Of a stretch of 64,000 nucleotides of DNA, positions 1 through 10,940 are shown piece after piece. Below the pieces are notes generated by a model. It was given only the letters and a program-made list of their open reading frames with translations. It had not been told where the DNA came from and did no database searches. The position numbers and the translations under genes were made by a program. The DNA lies in NCBI GenBank assembly GCA_019054805.1, contig JAHQIY010000001.1, forward strand, positions 3,176,501 to 3,240,500, read 5' to 3'. Source of the stretch: Brachionus manjavacas. Taxonomy: Eukaryota; Rotifera; Eurotatoria; Ploima; Brachionidae. Position 1 is the stretch's first letter. Every line of letters starts with the position of its first letter.

Positions 1-50
1 AAAATAAAATTTTAAATAAAAACCAAATTCTTTAGTAAAAGATAAATTTA

Positions 51-1804
<1,754 letters not shown>

Positions 1805-1975
1805 TTTTAGTGGTGGTCCACAGGGCTGAGTATTATGACCACTTTTATTTGTTATCTTTATAGATGATTTTTCAGATGAATGAATGTTTGCAAATTATTT
1901 ACTGATGACACTAAAATTTCCAGGATTATTGAGAACTCGGAAGCCATAGCTAATTTACTAAATTAACAGGTATTC
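1805..1975 (+). mobile_element. LINE fragment (CR1/L2-like reverse transcriptase core), 5' piece of an interrupted copy
   Basis: The plus strand reads like the RT core of a CR1/L2-type LINE: a GGPQG-type motif, then PLLFVIFIDDFSDE, then remnants of the ADDTK box. It carries stops and frame slips, so it is dead. It breaks off near 1975 where an inverted-repeat element begins. The matching downstream RT sequence resumes at about 3786, so both pieces belong to one copy split by an insertion. Confidence 0.7.
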
Positions 1976-3786
1976 AAAAAAAGAATGTTCAAAAGTTTGA
2001 GATTGAAAAAAAATATGTTCCCAAAAACAAAATTTAACCAAATTTATTTTGTATCATTTAATAATTAAAAAAATATAAAATACTAGTTGTTAAAATTTTT
2101 ATTAACAGAAATAGGCTATCTGGAGACTTTTGACTAAAAATGACAAGTGTCCTTTGATGTTTTTATAGTAAATATAATAATAATAATAATAATAAAAAGC
2201 TACAGCAGACTAACTGCGGAGCAATGCTATATCTAGCCTTGCTATGGTAGCTGTCTAATTTTAAAATATGTCTTAAAAAGATTATGTTAATAGGAAAAAA
2301 TTAATTATTTTTGTTTCAAAAAGATATCTAATTTGTTTTTGAATTCATTTTTAGATTTTGCATTTACAACCTCTATCGGTAACTCGTTCCACGCATTCAC
2401 CACTCTATTTGTTAGAAAGTTCTCTCTCACTTTGATCCTTGACATTTGCTTGGTCAATCTTTTATGATGTCCTCGGATTCCACCAGCTGGACCATTGCTT
2501 GTTAGTGCATGGCTTTTAATGTACGGATTATGCCTTTTGACTGCGCTAAAACAATTCATCATTATAAAGGTTTCAATTAAGTCTCCACGATCTCGTCTTG
2601 TCTTGAGTGGGGTTAACCCTGACATAGTAAGTCTTTTATCATAGTCCAGATTTCTTAAACTAAACACTAATTTCGTAGCTCGTCTTTGCACTCGTTCCAA
2701 AATGTTCGAGTCTTTTTTAGTACATGGACTCCAAGCTGCTGCAGCATATTCCAAATGAGGTCTAACAAATGAGACATACAGCTGCTTAAAAGTATTTATG
2801 GACCAGCACTTGAAGGCTTGTTTGAGCTGACCCAACACTGCATTCGCTTTATTTGCTGCCTTTATTTGTGTTGGTTGGTGTGCCCATTTTAAGTCGTCAG
2901 TCAGATAAATTCCAAGATCTCGTTCAACAGTTGTTTGACTCATTGGTAAGTTGTTCATTAATAGTTCCACTGTCTTAATTTCTTTACTTTTGAAGAGCAT
3001 AAATTTACATTTATCGGTGTTAAATTTCATTAGCCAATCGTCGGACCATTTAACAATCTTGTCAATATTTGTTTTTTAAAGAGCAAAAAAAAAACAGATT
3101 AAAGTGAGCCCCTGATCATTTTTTAACGATTTTTTGATCAAAAGTTATTTAAAAAAAAAACATTAAAATTTGACATTCTGAATTTCCTCGAAAATATTAC
3201 GTGTAAAAATTTTTTTTGCTGTATCTTACGAAAGGAAGGAAAAAATTTTCAAATTTCATATTAATATTAAGCTTAGAATAAGCTTTAAATTAAGCATTAA
3301 TTTTATACTTTTTTGAATGGCTATATCAGTATTATATAAAAAACTTCAAAAATAAAAAAAAATTTACCAATTAAATATATCAATTAAAGCGTCTTAAAAA
3401 AGCTCTAAGAAAATATGCGATCTATTCCAGTTTAACCTTCAATATTTAATTATTAAAAAAAACTGGTAGTTACAATTTTTTTTACAGAAATAGGCCATCT
3501 GGAACAAAAATACGTTTACACGTAATATTTTCGAGGAAATTCAAAAAGTCAAATTTTAATGTTTTTTTTTTAAATAACTTTTGATCAAAAAATCGTTAAA
3601 AAACGATCAAGGGCTCAATTTAATCTGTTTTTTTTGCTCTTTACTATAAAAACATCAAAGGACACTTGTCATTTTTAGTCAAAAGTCTCCAGATAGCCTA
3701 TTTCTGTTAATAAAAATTTTAACAACTAGTATTTTATATTTTTTTAATCTCAAACTTTTGAACATTCTTTTTGAACACCCTTTATA
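1975..3786. mobile_element. Foldback (long inverted repeat) DNA element, itself interrupted
   Basis: The left end (about 1971-2170 continuing at 3076-3230) is the reverse complement of the right end (about 3470-3786). The termini are GGTATTCAAAAAAAGAATG on the left and a matching CATTCTTTTTGAACACC on the right. The arms agree over several hundred bases, including the run around GATAGCCTATTTCTG. The left arm is split cleanly after TAGTAAA at 2170 and resumes with AGAGCAAAA near 3077, showing a later insertion. No coding capacity is seen, so it looks like a non-autonomous DNA transposon. No clear target duplication could be fixed at its ends. Confidence 0.7.
2171..3075 (-). mobile_element. LINE 3' end (CR1-like), 5'-truncated insertion with an ATT-repeat tail
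   Basis: An open frame from 3071 down to 2305 encodes the C-terminal part of a LINE reverse transcriptase. Its motifs include KFNTDKCK, a DLGIYLTDDLKW thumb-type motif, VRPHLEYAAAAWSP, RVQRRATKL, RRDRGDLIE and the terminal NRVVNAWNELP box. The open frame of over 240 codons without stops indicates a fairly young copy. On the minus strand the element ends in a (TTA)n run (plus-strand 2175-2195), a typical CR1-clade tail. The 5' end is cut off at about 3075, as expected for incomplete target-primed reverse transcription. It has inserted into one arm of the surrounding foldback element. Confidence 0.85.
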
Positions 3787-4330
3787 TTGATATTTTACTT
3801 TAATGGTCAAGTGAGTGACTTATGGAATTTAATGAAAAATGTGTAGTAATCCACTATGGTACTAATAATCAAAAAGGCAACTACTACTTGGGTGACTCGG
3901 GAAGTAAATTAAATTCAGCCCATTGCGGTAGTCATTAAGAAAGTTAATCAAATCTTAGGTCTCATCAAACAGACTTTTAAACATCGTGACATGGAAGCAT
4001 TCACGAAGTTGTATACCACATTGGTTAGACCTCATTTAGAGTATTCAGTTCAAATTTGATATCCGATGTTAAAGGAAGACATAAAATGAATAGAAGGTGT
4101 CCAAAAAAAGTTGAGTTAACAAATTGGGGAATTGAGTAACTTGAGCTATGAAGAACGCCTTAGAAAGTTAAAACTTACTACGCTTGAGGAAGGACAAATA
4201 AGAGGAGATTTAAAATTGTAAAAATCTTTGATAAAGTTGAAAAGGATTATCTGTTGGTTCAAATATCTGAACATAATCCAACAAGAAGTTACTTAAGTAT
4301 CTAGCCAACTTGTTCCACTCATTCACGACT
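3786..4330 (+). mobile_element. LINE fragment (CR1/L2-like), 3' piece of the interrupted copy
   Basis: Plus-strand translation gives a decayed RT C-terminus: LMEFNEKCVVIHYG, then a LGLIKQTFKHRDMEAFTKLY block, TLVRPHLEYS, and SNLSYEERLRKLKLTTLEE. Stops and frame changes interrupt it. It continues the RT core found at 1805-1975, with the foldback element between them. Confidence 0.75.
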
Positions 4331-4564
4331 TGATTTTTAAAGAAGTTCAATCTAGTAAATCCATTTCTGATTATCTGTTTTTCAAAAACAAAACTGTGAC
4401 TTGTTTTACAAAATTATTGCTGCTGAGTTTAAATTCAGTTTTACAAATAAAATCTCAATATCTGAATTCCTATTAAGTTTTATTTAATGAGATTTATTTT
4501 ATCTGGTCTATTTAATGTTCGAAAAAGATTTCAAATTTTAAAGTTTGATGAGTTCTGTTTATAC

Positions 4565-4700
4565 AAATGAAAGGTTTAATTTGGTTTTCTTCAGGAAAGT
4601 GTTTTAGGTCCCCTTTTTGTCTTTGATTTTTATTAATGATTTGATTTTTATCTATTTATCAATTAAACTATTTGCTCACGATACAACCCTGATTATAACT
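4565..4700 (+). mobile_element. LINE reverse transcriptase core fragment
   Basis: A short piece with the motif GSVLGPLFVF, then INDLI and KLFAHDTTL, corresponds to the RT palm domain (the usual ADDT box is altered to AHDT). It is a separate small relic from the copy just upstream. Confidence 0.55.
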
Positions 4701-4799
4701 CTTGTTAACCTCTTTGAAATTAAAAATTCTTTCCTAATATAAATTCATTATTAACTCAGAAGCCTAGACCGATAACTGATACTAACTTGCCATAAGAAA

Positions 4800-5177
4800 T
4801 TTGACATGCTGATGGTCAAGACTTCATTAATACATCAAAAGAATTCCTCGATAAAACAGAGAAAGAAGCCAGCAACACCTTAGTCATGTGGAGTCTAAAT
4901 GTGAACAATTCAAAGACAAAACGAACGTCACTCAATCAATCAGCTGACGATAACAAAGAAAATTGGCGCAAGACTAAAAAGTTAGGCTCACTTCTGGGTG
5001 ACTCAGAGGAGCTGGCTAGGAGACGAGGGCTTGCATCATCTGCACTAAACAAAGCTTCGGTCTTATGGCGAGGAGCTCGAGTCACGGAGCAAAGACGTAT
5101 ACAAAATGGGTACAATATACTCCCACAGAGACAGAAGTCCATAAGATGAATAGAGCTTGCTTACCCTCACAATCGTC

Positions 5178-5231
<54 letters not shown>

Positions 5232-5262
5232 TTCTAGGCCCCTCTTATTATTATTATTATTT
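4800..5262 (+). mobile_element. LINE fragment with trinucleotide tail
   Basis: An open frame (4886-5149) contains KLGSLLGDSEELARRR and GLASSALNKASVLW, the characteristic block between the RT and C-terminal regions of several LINE clades. The frame then loses similarity. An uninterrupted (AAT)n run at 5178-5231 is followed, after CTAGGCCCCTC, by a short (TTA)n run to about 5262. The paired runs could fold into a hairpin. The coding part and the microsatellite may belong to one truncated insertion. Confidence 0.55.
5178..5231. repeat. (AAT)n microsatellite
   Basis: About eighteen perfect trinucleotide units, by far the longest simple repeat in the window. It probably began as a LINE 3' tail. 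Confidence 0.9.
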
Positions 5263-6207
5263 ACTCTTTATATAATGAATCCTACTAATTGGTCCAAGAC
5301 AAAATTTGTGTTCATTTCAAACAAAAAGTATCTTGTTTTTCCGACTGATCTTGAAATAAATGGAAACCTTGTTGAAGTCGTTGATAAATCTGAAATTTTT
5401 TAGGAAATAATAAAATTTATGCACAAATTTATTCTAGAGATATTTTAATCACAAATTGTAATCTCTGGAAATTTAAATCAGTATCTAATTTAAAGGAAAG
5501 TTCAATGATTATAATCAAAAATATTTGAGTATTTTCAAGTTTATCAATCAATCCTTGTAGATGATCTTCAAATATTGCCTTGTTTAAATTAAGAATTAAC
5601 AATAAAATTAATTTAATTATTATTATTATTTTTTTATTTTTTAACTTTTATATTAATTTCAAAAATCTTTTTTTTTTAAATTATTTATTTTTGAATAAAT
5701 GGGTCCAATCATGTCTGGGATTTTGACCATTGGTCTCTTTGGTTGAGGTGGAATTTCTTTATGCATAAAAGACCGCTGAAAAATTCCGGAAGTGCAGAAG
5801 GCTCAGGTTGAGTTGGGCTCGACACATGACCATTCTATGACAAGACTAAGAAATTTTTTATAAAGAGCACGCTGGAGACAACGAAATGAATAAATTATTT
5901 AGGATAGTGACTTGGAAAGTTTAGAAATTAAAAAGACATACACCAAAGACCCTTGGCGTTAAATGTCCCTTATTTCAAAACCAAAGAAAAAAAAATTTAT
6001 TTTTTTTTGTCAGTCAAAATATTGAATGCAAATTTTAAGCTAAAACTGCAATTGCAAAATTAGCCAAAAAAAATTAAAATTTATTAATTTGAATTAATTA
6101 TAATTTGCGCTTTTAAAAATCAAATACATATTATAAATTCTATTATAAATTGCAATTAAAATCTGCATATTCAAGATATTAGGTCTTCATTAGCAATTTG
6201 AAAAAAA
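5263..6207. other. Intergenic, no gene assigned
   Basis: This stretch is AT-rich except for a more balanced section at about 5700-5960. I translated that section in several frames and found only short open pieces with no recognisable motif. The MOCS3 promoter should lie near the right end. Confidence 0.35.
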
Positions 6208-7734
6208 ATGTCGAATATTAAAATTTTATCTAATGCTGAAATAGAGCGCTACTCTCGTCAGCTGATCATACCTGATTATGGAATCGAAAGTATTTTGAAG
6301 AAAAAAAGTTAATATTTTTATTTTAAATGAAAAATTAAGGCCAAATCAAACTTAAATCTTCAAGTATCTTGATAATTGGCTGTGGCGGCCTGGGATGTCC
6401 ATCGGCGCTCTACTTGAGCACTGCTGGTATAGGCCGTCTAGGTCTAGTGGACAACGATCTTGTTGAAATATCAAATATTCATAGACAAATTGCCCACGAA
6501 ATCCATCATGTTGGTATCAATAAGGCCAAAAATTTGGCCCACAAATGCCAATCGTAAGCCACATCCAAACTAACAAATTTTGTCTTTAAATAAATTTTTC
6601 CAAGATTAAATGACCAGATAAAATATGATGTGCATGAAATTTTATTTGACAAAAGCTCAGCTTTAACTTTAATAGAACAATATCCTTTTCGAAAAAAAAA
6701 TCCATTTTTCTCCTAATCTAGCCTTAACTCTTTTTAAAAGTATGACGTAATTTTAGACTGTACAGACAACGTGATAACTCGTTATCTAATAAATGATGTT
6801 TGCGTTCTTCTGAACAAACCTTTGGTATCTGGCAGCGCTCTCAAATTCGAAGGACAAGTATTCTATTTATTTGCAAGAAAATATCAAACTAAAAAAATAA
6901 ACTAAGCTCACAGTTTATAATTACTTAAATGGACCGTGTTATAGGTGTTTGTACCCGAAAGCGCCGCCAGCTCATTCGGTCTCGAACTGCTCAGACGCGG
7001 GAATTCTGGGACCGATTGTAGGCACCATAGGTTCTCTACAAGCATTGGAAGCTATTAAAATTATAGCTGGAATAGGAAGTAGAAAAAAAAGAAAATTTTT
7101 TTTAAATTTTATTTTCACACTTACCAGAAAGCTTGGCTGGTAGAATGATGATTTTTGACGGGCTTGATTTTCAGACCAGAATCATTAAGCTAAGACCGAG
7201 GCAGATTGAGACTTGTCTAATGTGCAAGAGCGCTACGGACACTAAACTAAGTCAAACATGTAAAAATCAAATTTTGGATAAATTCGATTATAGCCAATTT
7301 TGTGGGGTATCTAACTACAATGATAAGTCGCAGAATGTCAGCGTTTTGAGCGATGAAAAGCGCATTGATTGTTCTGAATACAAAAATTTGTCCGAGCCGC
7401 ATCTTTTGATTGATGTAAGACCCAAATGTCAGTTCAATATTTGTTCCTTACCCCAGTCATTAAGTAAGAGATGCATTTTTTTCACCCAGCTTTAATTTAA
7501 ATTCAAGATGTTCCTTTTGATGAATTGGTTTATGATGAAGAAAATGTGGTAAATAGTATTAGGCAAAATTTGGGAGAGAAAAACTCAATTTTTGTTGTTT
7601 GTAGACGTGGAAATGATTCACAATTAGCAGTTGAAATACTCGAAAAGCATTTAAGTCCAAAATTGGTAAAAGACATTAAGGGAGGCTTACAGTCATGGAG
7701 CAAAGAGATAGACCCTAATTTTCCAAAATACTAA
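6208..7734 (+). CDS. MOCS3: Adenylyltransferase and sulfurtransferase MOCS3 (E1-like plus rhodanese)
   Basis: MOCS3 activates the C-termini of MOCS2A and URM1 and loads sulfur on them, for molybdopterin synthesis and tRNA 2-thiolation, in the cytosol. Seven exons were placed by reading: 6208-6289, 6340-6553, 6605-6679, 6740-6857, 6907-7078, 7128-7463 and 7508-7734. The introns are 44-60 nt. An N-terminal RYSRQL motif is followed by the ATP-binding GCGGLGCP, then [19 protein letters not shown] and FEGQ, and the zinc cysteines CYRC and CLMC. The C-terminal rhodanese domain has DVRP and the active-site cysteine in VVCRRGNDS. The protein aligns with the human one end to end. Intron 3 (6680-6739) looks U12-type. 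The stop codon overlaps an AATAAA signal at 7734-7739. Confidence 0.95.
6680..6739 (+). other. Probable U12-type (minor spliceosome) intron in MOCS3
   Basis: There is no GT donor anywhere near the required exon 3 end. The intron instead begins ATATCCTTTT, the classic U12 5' splice site. It contains GCCTTAACTC at 6721-6730, matching the U12 branch-point consensus, with the branch adenosine 12-13 nt before the 3' end. Its termini read AT...AA; shifting by one base gives TA...AG with the same protein. The exons on both sides join in frame at the expected point (glutamine, tyrosine, then DVILDC). Confidence 0.75.
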
Positions 7735-7857
7735 ATAAATATAATATATAAAAAAAATTCTATTTCTGCCTACCTTCCGGATGTAGTTCTCTGGACATTT
7801 TTTAAAAATTTAAAATTCAAATTTAGATATTTACGTTTTAGATATTACTATGATAGA

Positions 7858-10665
7858 ATGAACGCTCGGACCCAACTATTCGAGTTTGTAAGCTTTATTT
7901 ACACCTTCATTTTGTAATGCTAGTTGTTTGATGTTATTTTTCTTTTAGTCTTGTGAAAGTCGACATGTACCCGAAATAGTTTCAAGTAAAAAAATATATT
8001 TTTGTCCTAATTTATTTTAATAAACTTTATAAAGCTATCTTTCACACAATATTGATTCATAGAACAGCTGGAAAGGTATGTGATTTTTTTTTTAATTTCA
8101 TCTTTTAAGGTGATTAGGGTTTAAAAACTAAAAAATTTAAAATAATCGACAAAGCTCTTTTTAAGTGTTTTAATGACAAATACATTGAATTTTTTTTTAC
8201 CTAAGGGAAAAAATAGGTAACATGAAAAAAGACATTAATAAATACACAGTTTTTGAAAATATTTATTATAAAATCGCAAAAAATTTTTCCTTTTTTTAAA
8301 GTTTGGTACGTTTGATGGTATTGAAATTTTTCCTTGAAAGAAAAAAAAATTCTTTGTTTCATTTAACAAAACATAAACTAGTCAACAAAATAAAACTTTG
8401 TCGCCGTTCTTTAAAATTCCTACAACTGCTAACATTGAAAAGCATTATAATTAAATTTGGAAAAACGCTATATTTTACTAACTAAAATTAATAAATAATT
8501 AAAAACAGCAATTTTAATAAATAATCCACGAAAGTTTCCACAAATAAACACATTCCTTAGCAAATAGATAAAACAGAGTTTTAATAATTGGCTTTTATTT
8601 AAAAAAATAATCAAAAATATCAAAATTCGAAAATGATTTTTTTTTATTAATTATTTAAGTCATGAAAAAAATTAATGAAAGTTTTATCTTTTGTTAATTC
8701 GTTAAGATTTTAGAAGTTTTTTTTTTTAATTTGATTTTTCATAAAGCACAAAAGATTAATCAAATGTTTAAATTATTTATTAAACTTTTAAAAATTATTT
8801 TAATGTTGCTAATAATGAATAACAAATGCTGCAAACTTTGTTTTGTAATTAACTATCTTGTGAATGCCTGAAATACGATTTACAACTTATTTTGATTCTG
8901 AACATGTTATCTATTTAATGTTATCATTTTCAATTTCAATTCAATTTTTTTAAATAAAAAATTGTAATAAAAATTTACTGTCTTGTCACCTGCTTGGTGT
9001 TTTCTTCAGTCCATTCAAATACATGTGATTTGAATCTTGTCCATAGTGGCTCAGTAAAGTCCGCTAGTTTCGTAATCCATCTTCCGCAGTATACCACCAA
9101 ACCCAGTATGCTTTGATTTGCTCCATACTTATTAAAAAAATTTAAATTGGAAAATTTCAAATTAAAAAAATAATTAAATTTTTTTCTTGTATTCTTAAAA
9201 TTATTATTCATTTTGGATAACGGGTGAAGATAAAATTTCAGGAATTTTTTCAAAACTCATTTATTTTTAAAGAATGAAGACTAGGGCCAAGTAATTTAGA
9301 AAGAAATTATAAACTTTACAAAGTTAATTTATAAACTTTTTTTTATAATAACATATCTTCGAATTATGACAACCAAACTATTGACACCTTCCCAGAGTTG
9401 TTTAAAAGTCCAAGTCAAAGACTTTTATTTTCTTTTTTTAAAAAAAAGTCCAAAACTTGCTTGGCTTCCATAATAACCACCTTGGACCGCAAAATTATCA
9501 TTTCCTGGAACGGAAGAAATTTCATTTGTCCCTTCACATTCATTGAACGTGAAAAATTCCTGAATAACTACTCCTCATGGAAAAATAGGAAGATTTATTT
9601 GTATAATTTTTAAAACCCGAGAAAAACTTGACTGATCTCGGAACGTCGAGTCATCAAGATTAAGACAATTTATTATTATAAAATACTTAAAGAATTTTTG
9701 ATAGTTATTATATTCATCGTGAAAAAAATAAAATAAAAGTCTTTACTAAGACTTTTGAAAAAACAAAAACAAAAGGGACTTGACTTGAAACTTGTGACTT
9801 TTAATCAACTCTGCACCTTCCATTACAGTCTATGTTGATGTTATAGTGATTTCACGCAGACATTTTAGTATCCTAAGCCCCAATTGATAAAGTGCTTCGC
9901 TTCTCAGCCATCCTCGTAGAATTTTCCTTTCAGTTTTGATCCCAAATCTTCAATAGGTCTAGCTTAAGGCAAATTTGCAGGGCAATTTTATGACAAGGGT
10001 ACTAGCCTGTTGATTAACCTTGATATTGTAATACAACAAATTAATTTATTTTTAATTAATAAAAAAATTAAATTTTATTAAAAAAAATAATTAAATTAAT
10101 AATAAAGCATACACCCAAAGTTGACAGTCCGAACGCATACACAATTGGTTCTGTGGGCTTCTGTGATCTAGACTGTGACTTTTTAGACTACACTTACGTT
10201 CAAATAAACTCGAATGAGCTCGCACAACGAGTCAATCAAGAAATAATAGCGTTCAGTGAAGGTCTAAAAGCGGCCGAATGCAACAAAATATCTCTCGAGT
10301 TCTATACAAAAAAAAAGCGCAGCTGGCCATTAAATTTTCAGTCAGAGAATATACCTTGGGAAATTTGGACTATCAAAATCGAACTAATGCAATTATCGAA
10401 CGAAAATGAGCGGCAAGTATTGCGCGAAAAACTAAGCGACCTGTTGGGTGAAAAAGTGAGGCAAATAATTGAAATTATGGACAAGCCGGACTACACACCG
10501 AAACTTCAGAACCAAAGTCAACTAGACACAATTTACGAATCCGAATTCAAAGACATACAACCTTATTTATTTCGCATCTATTATTCTCTAGATGGAACGG
10601 TCAATCAAGTCTCAGTAGGCACAACCATGAAGCGCATGATCAAAGATGCCCTTTCGTTTGGCTGA
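7858..10665 (+). CDS. ATG101: Autophagy-related protein 101 (ULK complex subunit)
   Basis: ATG101 is a HORMA-fold subunit that pairs with ATG13 in the ULK1 initiation complex of autophagy. There are four exons: 7858-7887, 7949-7985, 8035-8075 and 10108-10665, giving about 221 residues (human 218). The tiny first three exons encode MNARTQLFEF, then a poorly conserved stretch, then IFHTILIHRTAGK, aligning with human MNCRSEVLEV and LHTVLLHRSTGK. Exon 4 carries YTIGSVG, DCDFLDYTYV, SLEFYTKKKRSWP, NIPWEIWTIK (the loop that binds downstream factors) and the C-terminal MKRMIKDAL. All junctions are GT-AG and keep frame. Intron 3 is about 2 kb, forty times the local norm, and holds transposon relics. 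An AATAAA lies near 10780. Confidence 0.93.
8975..9130 (-). mobile_element. Ty3/Gypsy-like LTR retroelement fossil (reverse transcriptase C-terminal piece)
   Basis: A short minus-strand open piece resembles the end of a Gypsy polymerase: ILGLVVYCGRW, then a TEPL and FEWTEENTKQ motif. Only this fragment is recognisable; no LTRs, gag, protease or integrase were seen nearby. It is clearly broken and old, and sits inside intron 3 of ATG101. Confidence 0.6.
9190..9420 (-). mobile_element. Mariner/Tc1-like element end, decayed
   Basis: This stretch is the reverse complement of sequence at about 17190-17400. Shared blocks include GGAAGGTGTCA, AAAATAAATGAGTT and the run around CTTCACCCGTTA. In the other copy this part encodes a Tc1/mariner-type C-terminus (DKIRRNDIIEKS). 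It lies in ATG101 intron 3, beside the retroelement relic. Confidence 0.5.
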
Positions 10666-10940
10666 GTTTTCTTTCAGAAAAATACGGCTTAAATGTTGTT
10701 GCCAAAGAGAAAACTTTACCGTTTTACGATACTTTTAAATTCTTGTATCAAGTTCTTTCACAGTAAAATTAACTTTGTAAATAAATATTTTGATTATTAT
10801 CTTTGTTTTTTGTCCCCATTAGCAACTACCATTAGCCAGGTATTGAACTCATTCATTTTCTCCCATTAAAAACATTAAAAAAGGGATTTAAAGAAATTTT
10901 TTAAATCAAAATTAAGGATAAATAAATTAATTGTTGAAGA

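Noticed and set aside
5700-5960. Balanced-composition stretch that might be an exon
   Set aside because: All frames are short and give no recognisable protein.
8303-8485. Plus-strand frame between ATG101 exons
   Set aside because: Lies inside the intron, lacks an ATG at its start and shows no motif.
9398-9613. Plus-strand 71-codon frame in the ATG101 intron
   Set aside because: It starts at a TTG, overlaps the mariner relic and has no motif.
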